Part shown: piece after piece, positions 1 through 10,333 of the stretch
Position numbering within the stretch: position 1 is the first letter of the stretch
How the letters are laid out: the number at the start of each line of letters is the position of its first letter
Source of the DNA: Pilaira anomala
Lineage: Eukaryota > Mucoromycota > Mucoromycetes > Mucorales > Mucoraceae
Assembly (NCBI GenBank): GCA_025716855.1
Contig: JAIXMQ010000043.1
Span: 186,001-250,000 of the forward strand
Length of the DNA: 64,000 nucleotides
Direction: 5' to 3'
Notes under the pieces: generated by a model
What the model was told of the DNA's origin: nothing
The model's input: the letters and a program-made list of their open reading frames with translations, nothing else
The model's database searches: none
Program-made: the position numbers and the translations under genes

Positions 1-552
1 AGATATGAGCCTTGAATAATTAAAATCATTAACGTTAATATAGTGTAAGAGCTGTATTCATTTTTACCTTTAAAGAGAGCACAACGGGAAATTTTGGCTG
101 AGATTTTTTTTTTTGAAACGTGTAAAAAAGTCGCTACCCTCCAGTTAAGAAGTTGTAAAAACTTGTAAAAACCTGAAAAATCCGAGAAATTTTTCCCGTT
201 CTGAATATTGATCAGTTCATGATAAATCACTTGAGATATTATCTTGCAACTTCATAAAAAAGGGAGAAAAGACTAAGTGTGGCGAGACTTCTTATGATCT
301 TTATCTTGTGAAAAAACAAGAGAGCTGTTGGAGCTAATCTGCCTTTTATACTAAGATAATATCAGCTGAGTTTTAATTTATGGATTGCTTGTAATATTGA
401 AAAGTAATTTCTTGCGAGAAACAGGTAAATTCCACATCATTGATAAATTGTTCAGTTTATTCAAGTTCTTTTCAGTAATCTTCTTTTATCTCTTTTTCTT
501 TCTTTCTTTCTTTCTTTATTCATACTACCTATATGTATTCTTTCTCCAAATA
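1..552. other. AT-rich leader region, no gene recognised
   Basis: No coding exon, RNA gene or repeat could be supported here. The stretch is AT-rich, with a pyrimidine-rich tract (repeated ctttcttt) around 480-525. It lies just upstream of the decayed Fanzor-like gene and may hold its old promoter, but nothing specific is visible. Confidence 0.4.
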
Positions 553-3500
553 ATGTCGAGAATTGTTTTATATCCTGTGCAAGAGGAGCTTCTTCGTAAG
601 AAAAAACGGTATAAAATGTTAAACCTTCCTGATAATAATGGGCAGCAGCGATGAAGACCTGGAACCGGGGGTAAATGTTGCCAATACATCTTAAAATATA
701 TCATTACTTACTCTTATATAACTCATTAGAAAAAAGGAAAAAAGACACGCCTCAAGAATTAGAAGCAAAAAAGAGAAGTAGGCAGTCTAGAGACCAAGCA
801 GTTGCTGAAAGTTCTAAATCAGCTCAAACTCGTATCATCATTAAAGAAACAATTAATCAGATGATCAGTAGTATTTTCGATGGCGAATATGAATAATATT
901 CTATCAAAATACCTCTTAAAACGGTTATTCGACCACAATATTCTGATACATTTACAAACAAAGTTAAAATAATTTCAGCATTCAGCAGAGAGGTTATTTT
1001 TAAAGCGCAATTTTTCATAAATTATTATATAATCAACAACTGTTTGACAACAATATTGAACGAGATTTTCAGCCAGAACTTTTGGTATAGAGTTTGCATG
1101 TTGATTTTTGGAAATCTCAGTAGTCAAGAACTTCAAGTTAAGTATTCATCAGTACCCAATATTGGTCATGCGTTTGATCGATATTTTCAAGATTATTCAT
1201 TGTCTATGCGCCCACTTTCAGGCTTAAAAGGATACTCACAGTGCCTTTCTTCAGCTTGTATTACACTGGCAACAACCTATAACAACTATATCGAAAATTT
1301 TCAAATCAAGCCAATATTTATTTTTTAAAATATTCGTCCAATCTCCGTCCATGAAAAAAGGCTTAATAAGAAAAGTCGTAGAGAAGTACTTGTTTCCATT
1401 AATAACGCTTACTGCTGGAGAACCTAACCTGAATGTGTTTGATGAAATTGAAAACCAAAATACCAGAAATGAAGTGGTAGCAGCTGCTCAAAATCAGATT
1501 TTTATAAATGAAGTCAAATCCCTCCTGTCTCAGGACTTGACCCCACAAAAACCTTTAACCAGAGCAAGAGTTTCAGAATCACCGGGCCTAGTAACACCAC
1601 TGTATCGTAAAATAATTGAAGAATACGAAGAATATCGAGTAAGATGTACTCAAACTTCTGCACAAGAGATTGTGGAAGCCCCCCAGAAAATATCTAGTAC
1701 TTCTTTAATCTTTTTACAACTCACCAAATCTGTCCTCGCTGCTACACAAGCATCTGTCAAAGTATCAGAATCTGTGGTGTGGACTTCTAAATCAGTTATT
1801 GCTGTAGGGCAAGATACAGCACCTCATTTTCCCTCAGATTCCAAAAGAACCTATGTTCGTCTTCTTACAGGATCAGCAATGACTTTCAATGTACAAGCTA
1901 ATAACATCAGTTTCACAGCTGCTACTATCAACTCTTGTTCTTCTATACTTTCTAATGCTATTCAAGAGATTTTAGACTCGGTTAATTGTTATCATGTTTC
2001 CATCTCCATTACAAAAGAGTTGATAAATGGTATGTATGCATATAATTGTAGACTACAAACAAACTCTGTGCAAGTAATAACAACCACTGAACAGTTTGCT
2101 GCTTTGGCTCAAGAAGCATCTACACGAGCTAATTCAATAAATAGCACATCGGAATTATTTTTAGCAGATTCAAAAGATACTTTAAACCAGGCGAAGGCTA
2201 CGGTACAGAACGCATACGATATGATCGAAAGTATAGAAGAAATTAGCAATGTTGCAGAAAGAATTAGCTTATTCTCTCAGGACTTGCCGGACTCTATAAA
2301 GAATGATATGTTACAATTTGGTGAAAATGAAAATAGGCCAAATGTCAGAGTCAACAAGGCTTATTCACCCACAGTGTTCTCTTTATTCCCAATGCCTGGC
2401 CTGCAATGGAGATATGTAAAGATCGATAATCAGAATATTCACCTTTTTGCATCAAAAGCCAGAATGTCCAATACATTTACTGAAAACTACAGTCGTGGCT
2501 TAAATCAATTCTTCGACATATTCGATTTAGATAAACTCGATAATATGAACGTTAAAAGGTAATAAAATAAAATAAAAAAAAAAAAATAAATAAAAATAAA
2601 AAAAATAAAAAAGATCTGACACGTATTTTGCTGATATAGTGTGAATGATCTTGAACATCTACATGAAACAAATGATATTATGTTTATTAACGAGGTAGAA
2701 ACAGATGGCTATACCTGCAGTTTTTCCTTCGTCAGAGGAAAAAATCCTAGACCTTCTTTCAATGAAAATGGTTTGCTGGACATTAATTATTTCGACCAAA
2801 ATGGGATAGACAACTTGTTTAGGCCTTTTACAGTTGACCCAGGTCGCGGCCACGCTTTTACTGGTTATTATGGTAATAATAAAGTACGCCGTCTGTCAAC
2901 AAAAGAGTTTTACTCTTATGGTGGTACTTTATCAAGGAGCAAAACTCAAGATCGACTGAAGATAGAATCAGAAATAAAAGCTATTGAATCAGGCATCCCT
3001 TGTGAAAATCAATATCAATAGATAACTACAAAACCTTTTTGAATTATATTTTTAGAAACATGGATAAATTGTTTCAATTTTACGGCTTCAATACAGCTCA
3101 GGGAAAATGGTTAAATTATCTTGGTGAACAAAAAGCGAAAGACGCAGCGGTTGAATGGACGAAAAGAATATAATAAGGAAAGAAGAGGAAAGACGAAGAC
3201 CTCTAACAATAAAAGAAGAAGAAAAAGGAATAAACTCAGAAGAATGGGTACCCAGAACCAGCCTCAAAAAACTGCTGTGTTTGCTAGAAAAAAAACAATC
3301 AAAAGGTACATAGTTACTTTTTTAACAATACATGACAAACAACTAATTTTTTCTATTTTAAATTTAATTTATTTAGTAAACTTCTTCGAAGAGGAAAGTT
3401 TAAACTCGGTGACAAAACGAAGATGCCTATCGTAATTTTTGGTGACGGGATGTTCAACAAGGACGCCGCTCGTTTCAAAGGACACCAGCACGGAGCCACA

Positions 3501-3751
3501 TCAATTATATATAAGAATTTAAAAAGAAGAGAAAGGTTGGGTGAACTCTGTCTTTTAAATATAAACGAATTCAGGACTTCCATTGTAAGAAATTTTAACT
3601 GTAATTTTATAAATACATGTAACATCTAGACTAACTGATCAATTTTTTTTAGGTATGTAATAAGTGTAAGACAAAAAGCAATACAACTCTTGGATCCAAT
3701 TTTAAAGTTCTTCGTTGTACCAACTGCGGCATTTCATTATGGAATGCGTGA
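553..3751 (+). pseudogene. Decayed Fanzor-like (TnpB-related) RuvC nuclease gene
   Basis: Seen: a chain of reading frames that together read like a eukaryotic OMEGA nuclease (Fanzor) of the kind found in mucoralean genomes. A possible start is the ATG at 553. An N-terminal part runs 729-1328 in one frame, broken only by TAA at 894-896. A long open part runs 1351-2558 and joins in phase across an intron (2559-2639) to 2640-3021. This last part contains V-D-P-G near 2839, matching the RuvC-I motif. Further fragments (3021-3170 and 3121-3305) carry K-W-L-N-Y-L-G-E-Q and a basic stretch. An in-phase intron (3306-3376) leads to an I-V-I-F-G-D-G motif near 3423. A further in-phase intron (3585-3652) leads to a CX2C-X16-CX2C zinc-binding motif ending L-W-N and then a stop at 3751. 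Known: Fanzor and TnpB are RNA-guided DNA nucleases with a split RuvC site and a zinc finger between RuvC-II and RuvC-III. Inference: one premature stop, at least three frameshifts and loss of the RuvC-III aspartate mean this copy is inactive. No guide RNA or element end was identified. Confidence 0.62.
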
Positions 3752-3848
3752 AATTAGTGTAACGTCGTTTTAATCCAGTCCAGGAGGATTAAAATACTGT
3801 TTTTTTTTTATTGAAACGCGTTGTTCTCAATGGTTTTTTTTTCTCCAA

Positions 3849-5810
3849 ATGTCGTCTAGCAGCTGGTAAGTTTAAGAGCATTCTATACCGTTTCTTTTCA
3901 GAAAGTAGTAACTAATAGTTCTGTATTTAGGAATTGTCTTGAGTGGTTAACTACTAATTATCATTTGAATAACGTTGGAGTCAATTTTTTTAGAACAGGG
4001 AAATACCTCATATCCCAAAAAGAACAAGCTGAATGTGATTTTAAGGATACTGTTTTTTTGCTTTGTAATTCTGAACATAATGACATAAAGAAATGGGCAA
4101 GAGCCGAAGTAGAGACCGGTTATAGGGTAAGTTTAATTCTTTAACGTGTATTCACAAAATACACTAACATTTGTTTTTAGAGTATCATAAATACAGAAAC
4201 TCAAGCTTTCTGGACCAGCTCAGCAATCACTTCCAGTATTAGAAATGATATAATACAAACAGAAAGTAAACAATTTATCAATCTAAATAAGAGCTCCTTT
4301 GAAAAAAGAAGTAATGATGAAAGCGCTACATCTTCTCCAAAGAGAAGAGATATAGAGATCGTAAGGCGATACCCCATATTGTAATTTTTAGGAAATTGTT
4401 TTAAAAAATCGTATTTATTATAGATTGAAAATGATAATGTGATCTTGAACGGTTTGAATGGCTCGCTTTTCTCTTATTTAAAAACCTACGCAATCAATAG
4501 AATGCATGATTTTAATAGTTTTAATGACAAGCAAAAGTTTTATATCACGTAAGCTTATGTGAAAACGTATAATCACGTAAACAGAACACTAAAACTCTTT
4601 TATTTTAGAATGAGCATGAACAATGTAATTGATTTGACAGATGATACGGAGTTTAGTCAACTCCATTTATTAAATCCTGAACAAAAAGAAGAATTGAGAA
4701 CGATTCTTAAAATTAATAAGCTTTCAACTGACCAGCCTGTAGTTGACAATATCAAAGATAAGCTTGAAAAGGTAAAATTACTATGAATAAACCGTTAATT
4801 GGATAACTGACATGAATTTTTGACTTTAGTATGAACGTAACTTGAGCCATTGTCTTAGTAAAGTTTCTAAACTTTTTATGAATTCTAATGGTGATGTTTC
4901 TATTTGTGGAATATATAGGCATATGTAAGTGCACAAAAAAAAAAGTTTATATACCCAAAATATCATGTTACTTATCGTTGCGTTTAGCTTGGAAACACAT
5001 CTTTACTCTCCTAACTTGTTTAACGAGTTAATGGAGTCAGAAATGTCCGAAATGGACTATATATTGTACTTCTGGGGGCCTATTGTCAAGTCCCTTTTCA
5101 TAAACACAGACATCTGGTCGCATTGGTATGTGTGTGTTTTTTATATCATACTTGTACGTACTAAATCTACTACCTAGGGGTGACACACAATCAAGAGATT
5201 GTATGTATAAATTCAGGCTTGATTTACGATTGTTATCCTCAAAGCTAAAGAAATCTTATGACGTTGCTTCCGGTGAATTTGGCCAAGCTTTGACTGAATC
5301 TAAGTACTACTCTGATAAGCAGAAATTGATTTTAAATGGCTTAATCCAAATCGACAATATTCTTCATACGTATAAAGGCAATGAGTCTGATGTTAAACTT
5401 CCCTTATTTCAAGCATTAGGTATACCTTCTCATAAACAGATCTATTTTATATATTAATCATTGTTGTCTCTGTTTTAGGTTTTCATGCTGATATTTATTT
5501 TTTATATCGTAAAAGCTCAAAGGTGTATGTTGTTGATCGTATTGGTACTGTTGATTTTCCGACCGTGAAGAAAGACTTAGTACAAAAGTCAATAGTCCTG
5601 GTCGATGAATTTTTAAAGTTTAAGGTAGGTGTTTTTTTATAGAAGAAAAATACATCGTTTTAACTTTTTAATTAGAATATGGCGGTCGAATTGCAGGATA
5701 TAGTTCTTGAGTCAAATAGTAACACCAAAAAAACAGTTACAAACATAACATCAGCGGAGTCATCAAGTGCTTCAAAGTTACCAAAAAGATTTGTATGGCA
5801 AGAGCCATGA
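3849..5810 (+). CDS. Unrecognised-function protein, ten exons, intact
   Basis: Ten exons join in frame without a lesion: 3849-3865, 3931-4126, 4181-4360, 4424-4548, 4609-4771, 4830-4924, 4988-5125, 5178-5419, 5479-5624 and 5676-5810. They give about 478 residues. Every junction has gt...ag and keeps phase, which is strong support. No signal peptide, membrane segment or known catalytic motif is visible. The C-terminal half has the string F-W-G-P-I followed by K-F-R-L-D-L-R and a V-V-D-R-I-G-T stretch. From memory these recur in a large mucoralean family of uncharacterised proteins, but that family link is not verified. The gene lies only about 100 bp downstream of the Fanzor-like relic. Function unknown; it may belong to a lineage-specific, possibly mobile or expanded family. 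Confidence 0.7.
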
Positions 5811-6286
5811 ACTTAAACATATAAAACAATGTCTGTCTTTCTGTTCTCCTTCTTCTCCTTGTATTTTTTTTTTAAAAATTTATTACTTTGTAATAAACTA
5901 GCTCTTTAATTGTATCAGTAACTTAAATCTCATCTCTTTAATATACCACTCGATTAATTTCCCGCATTTACACAATTATTGAAGAATGACTGACCAAGTC
6001 CCATACGTATTCTAACTTAATTGGCGCTTATTTACTAACGCTCTACCACTAGTTATTATAACCTGGCGCTTCTAAATGATGATGTTTGATCTTAGCCGGA
6101 AAAAAGTAAAGGGGAAAATCTTTTTACAATAGCTATTGTGGGTTTCAGCATTGAGATATCTTGCTTTGAAAGCCTCATCTGCAATTTTTACATGACTATT
6201 TCTTATCCACTCAAATGCTTTAACAACTACGGCTACTGATGTTAATAAGTATTTGGGCTATACGTTATTAATATATAGATGTTGAT
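5811..6286. other. Intergenic, nothing recognised
   Basis: AT-rich DNA between the ten-exon gene and the 3' end of the truncated transposase. No inverted repeat that would mark the transposon end was found by eye. Confidence 0.4.
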
Positions 6287-6973
6287 TTACTTACATGTTT
6301 TGCGAGCAATTCTAAACCACGGTGGCTTATAGCACCAAAAATTGTCATATTCTACCTCTTGATCCAGTAACAACAATTCTTGCTGGTCTACCGATCTTGG
6401 ATCTTGCTTGAGTATCGAACTCAAGTGAAGGTTGAAGCTTGTTTCATCCACAAATACACAATTCAAGGTATTTAATCTACCCTTCGTTAATAATTCTGGT
6501 GGCATAGTTAAACCTCTGGGTTATAATGTCATCATGAGTTCTTATGCTGTTATAAACTTCAGCTTTCTTCAAACTGAAACTCAACTTATCAGACAAGACC
6601 TTGTGCATGGCAGTGATTGATACAGGAACCGCAAAGTGTTCGGGGAACTCTTCTCTCAGAGCATTAGTAAGTTCAAGAAGAGTAAACCCACCACGATCTT
6701 CTACCAGCCGATTCAAAACACAAGGTGGTTTTCACGTACCTTGCCGGGAGCAGTTCTACCACGACGCTTCAAAACAGGAGTACGGGCGGGACTCTCTTCG
6801 ATACGCTTGATCCACCTTCGCATGGTTAAGGGGAATCTGTCAATTTCCTTTGCAGCAGCACGCAAACTTTTACCTTGGCTGACATAGGCTCGCATGAAGA
6901 TCTTCAATGCATCATTAGTCATGCTCTTGTACTTGGAAGAGATAGCAGTGTTTGGGATATAAGGGTCGTTCAT
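6287..6973 (-). mobile_element. Truncated Tc1/mariner-type transposase relic
   Basis: Three minus-strand frames read in order as the N-terminal two thirds of a Tc1-like transposase. Positions 6973-6713 hold a helix-turn-helix region with S-L-R-A-A-A-K-E-I. Positions 6716-6477 hold the second DNA-binding part. Positions 6505-6287 hold C-V-F-V-D-E-T-S-F-N-L-H, which carries the first catalytic aspartate of the DDE triad. The three frames overlap by a few bases at each junction, so two one-base frameshifts separate them. The sequence ends soon after the first aspartate, so the second D and the final E are missing. Known: Tc1/mariner transposases need D,D,E/D for cut-and-paste transposition. Inference: this copy is dead. 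Terminal inverted repeats were not found. Confidence 0.75.
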
Positions 6974-7507
6974 TAAAGAGAGGTAAGATAAGAGTTTTAT
7001 GGGATATAAGTATTGCTTGTAAGTACTTTTTAAAAAAAAAACCTCTTTTTATATCATGTATCATGCTTTAGGATGATTTAAATGACGACAGATTTTTACT
7101 CATATATCTAATCGTAATCTATATATGATGTAAACGACTTGTATACAACATTTATATGTAAAATATAAAAGTATTATAAATATCTTCATCAAAAACTTTA
7201 CGTCAGATTTACGCGCGCAGATATTCTTTTGATATTGAGCTAAAAAACAATCAGTTGGGCAAAATAAAAAAATACATTGGGTGACATTAGAATCGGAGAA
7301 GTGCGAAATCATAGATTTAATAAGCGAGATAAAAATATGGGGGTAGCGAAATATTTGGGTCCGGTGGGCGAAATAAAAAATGGAGTTGGGTGAATTAGAA
7401 TTAGGTTTGTGCGAAGTCTTAGTTAAAATCCAGTATATAGAAACCATGTCTACCATATTACGTATAAATTTCTAAACATCTTGCCATAGTGTTGAAAGGC
7501 ATTGGTA
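6974..7507. repeat. Intergenic with an imperfect direct repeat (about 60 bp, two copies)
   Basis: Two similar segments lie at about 7253-7311 and 7355-7417. Each runs from a gggc(a/g)aaataaaaaa core through gttgggtga / attgggtga and a gaatcgg / gaattag stretch to gtgcgaa. The spacing is about 102 bp. The rest of the interval is plain AT-rich DNA with no gene. Confidence 0.5.
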
Positions 7508-8095
7508 TAAATCCACAAAAAGTACATTAACAAGCGCAAACCCAGAAGGTATCAAAGGGCTCCAGCATGCTTTGAAGGTTTGACTCTCTGCAGCCAAGCA
7601 CATACGCTATATAACGACTTCCCCAAGGGTGAGGAATAAAGTGTTACAATCAAACGCCTTAGTATAATATATACTAAACCCATGCCTCTGGACGAATGGG
7701 AATTGCAGAGAATTACGAAGTGATTGGCACTCATCCCAACAACAGGCGGCAAAAGGCCAGTCTACAAGAGAGATAAAACAGTTAATGATTGCGTTCAATC
7801 AATATACAAACAATACTTCTTACCTGAGACATTATTATGTATATCTGCAAAAAGTACATTAACAAGCGCAAACCCAGAAGGTATCAAAGGGCTCCAGTAT
7901 GCTTTGAAGGTTTGACTCTCTGCAGCCAAGCACATACGCTATATAACGACTTTCCCAAGGGTGAGGAATAAAGTGTTACAATCAAACGCCTTAGTATAAT
8001 ATATACTAAACCCATGCCTCTGGACGAATGGGAATTGCAGAGAATTACGAAGTGATTGGCACTCATCCCAACAACAGGCAGCAAAAGGCTAGCCC

Positions 8096-8147
<52 letters not shown>

Positions 8148-8479
8148 AAGGAGAGAAAACTGTTAATGATTGTGTTAAAATCAATATACAAACAACACTT
8201 CTTACCTGGGAGATATTAGTATGTAAATCCGCAAAAAGTACATTAACAAGCGCAAACCCAGAAGGTATCAAAGGGCTCCAGCATGCTTTGAAGGTTTGAC
8301 TCTTTGCAGCCAAGCACATACGCTATATAACGACTTCCCCAAGGGTGAGGAATAAAGTGTTACAATCAAACGCCTTAGTATAATATATACTAAACCCATG
8401 CCTCTGGACGAATGGGAATTGCAGAGAATTACGAAGTGATTGGCACTCATCCCAACAACAGGCAGCAAAAGGCTAGCCC

Positions 8480-8529
<50 letters not shown>

Positions 8530-9231
8530 AAGGAGAGAAAACTGTTAATGATTGTGTTAAAATCAATATACAAACAACACTTCTTACCTGGGAGATATTA
8601 GTATGTAAATCCGCAAAAAGTACATTAACAAGCGCAAACCCAGAAGGTATCAAAGGGCTCCAGCATGCTTTGAAGGTTTGACTCTTTGCAGCCAAGCACA
8701 TACGCTATATAACGACTTCCCCAAGGGTGAGGAATAAAGTGTTACAATCAAACGCCTTAGTATAATATATACTAAACCCATGCCTCTGGACGAATGGGAA
8801 TTGCAGAGAATTACGAAGTGATTGGCACTCATCCCAACAACAGGCGGCAAAAGGCCAGTCTACAAGAGAGATAAAACAGTTAATGATTGCGTTCAATCAA
8901 TATACAAACAATACTTCTTACCTGAGACATTATTATGTATATCTGCAAAAAGTACATTAACAAGCGCAAACCCAGAAGGTATCAAAGGTCTCCAGTATGC
9001 TTTGAGGGTTTGACTCTCTGCAGCCAAGCACATACGCTATATAACGACTTTCCCAAGGGTGAGGAATAAAGTGTTACAATCAAACGCCTTAGTATAATAT
9101 ATACTAAACCCATGCCTCTGGACGAATGGGAATTGCAGAGAATTACGAAGTGATTGGCACTCATCCCAACAACAGGCGGCAAAAGGCTAGCCCATAGAGA
9201 GAGAGAAAAAAAAAGAGAAAACTGTGTTAAT
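7508..9231. repeat. Tandem repeat array, five copies of 332/384-bp units
   Basis: A unit beginning agtacattaacaagcgcaaa recurs at 7521, 7853, 8237, 8619 and 8951, giving periods of 332, 384, 382 and 332 bp. Copies 1 and 4 (type A, 332 bp) carry ggccagtctacaagagagataaaac. Copies 2 and 3 (type B) carry instead ctagcccataag followed by a long (GA)n tract of roughly 40-45 bp. Copy 5 has a B-like end with a much shorter GA tract and then diverges near 9231. The order A-B-B-A-B' suggests duplication of an A-B block followed by unequal exchange. Short reading frames recur in each unit on both strands, but only as a result of the repetition. I recognise no protein family in them. Confidence 0.9.
8099..8144. 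repeat. (GA)n microsatellite in repeat copy 2
   Basis: An uninterrupted GA dinucleotide tract sits inside the B-type unit. It has a near-identical counterpart at about 8481-8524 in copy 3. These tracts account for the longer B period. Confidence 0.85.
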
Positions 9232-9959
9232 CCTAAAATAAAGCTGCTGAAAGTTCTTTTTAAAATTATCTACGTCATAGACTTGTGTCGCGAAGCCATG
9301 CCATCACATTTAAATAAGCGGTGTTACAATTGTCCAAAGGCTTCCAATAAAAGAAAAAAAAAATGGATGAAAAAAGTTCGCATTTCTCAGTGCAAAAAAA
9401 AAAAGTTATATTTTTATATGGAATTATGATCTAAACAGTCCTGGAACTTTGCCATTGAATAATCTACTAAATCCTTCCAAGTATAATATCTGAGGCTATA
9501 ATATAGACAAATATACAAAAAAAAAAATAATAATAATAAAAAGAAAAAGTGCCAAAAAGTAATCTGTCGCAAAAGTAATTATTTTAGTTTATTCAAAGAT
9601 AAAACACTCTCTATTTATATTAAAAAGAATCGGACCTTAGTTACAAAGTCTGTGCTTAGAGTGTAACACATAAAAGCGGATTTACCCCAGAATAGAGCTG
9701 CCCGTATAATAGATGGTAATCATCTAGTAGTTAATATTGCCGCTCAGTGATAGATGATAAATATGTCGTTAAGCGTGTCACTCGGTTCTAAATAATATTT
9801 ATATCTTTAAACACTTAATTAGAATTCCTAATTAGTATTGTCCCTTAACAGCGTAATTATAATAAGTAGTGGATTAGTCGTACTGAAAATAAGACGTAGT
9901 TATAGACGATGCGTGATTGAATATATATGAGGATATATATGAATGTATGCTCGATCACA
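9232..9959. other. Intergenic, nothing recognised
   Basis: AT-rich DNA following the tandem array. Short open frames exist, but no family, splice structure or repeat is recognisable. Confidence 0.35.
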
Positions 9960-10277
9960 ACACCAAGTCACTATAATGAATCTGGTTACAGGCCTCTCCA
10001 ATACTTGTAGTTAACGTTTCCTCATCCAGAAGCTGTACTCTTTTCAACTTGCTTTTGAAAACTGACCAGAACTACTCTTATCTGATACTTTTTTAGGTTT
10101 TTCAGTAACTATTTCTATTTCTTTTTCTGGTGGTTTAGTATCTCTATGGATATCAAAGTTGGTAACCATCTCAACGGGGTACGTGTCCTGATCAACATCC
10201 ATTTCAAAAACATCAACTTTTAAACCCTCATCGTTGTAAAGGTTTCCTTGGCTGTTTTCATGTGCAAAATTATTCAT
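9960..10277 (-). pseudogene. Internally deleted Tc1-like transposase relic
   Basis: A 77-residue minus-strand frame (10277-10044) has an acidic N-terminus and the stretch D-T-K-P-P-E-K-E-I-E-I-V. From memory this resembles the N-terminal leader of one mucoralean Tc1-type transposase. Just downstream, in another frame (about 10035-9965), the translation reads L-L-D-E-E-T-L-T-T-S-I-G-E-A-C-N-Q-I, which resembles the extreme C-terminus of the same transposase type. The whole catalytic middle is missing. Inference: a deletion derivative. Its presumed ATG (10277) lies only 20 bp from the left end of the 1206-bp element, so that element probably inserted just upstream of it. Confidence 0.45.
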
Positions 10278-10297
10278 TGAAATAAAATAATAAAATA

Positions 10298-10333
10298 CAG
10301 TGTGTCCGCTCTCAAATGGTACATTTTTTGAAA
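10298..10333. repeat. Left terminal inverted repeat of the 1206-bp element
   Basis: Pairs with 11468-11503. The outer bases cagtgt and the core ctctcaaatggtaca are identical in both ends. Confidence 0.85.

Noticed and set aside
7552..9182. Repeated 63-101-residue open frames on both strands of the tandem array
   Set aside because: They recur only because the DNA unit is repeated. They change length with the GA tract and show no family or splice context.
7508..9231. CRISPR-like array
   Set aside because: The units are 332-384 bp, contiguous and without unique spacers, in a eukaryotic genome. This is a tandem satellite.
9232..9960. tRNA or 5S rRNA genes in intergenic regions
   Set aside because: No cloverleaf with consistent A and B boxes or recognisable 5S core was found by eye here or in the other spacers. 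A covariance-model scan would be decisive.
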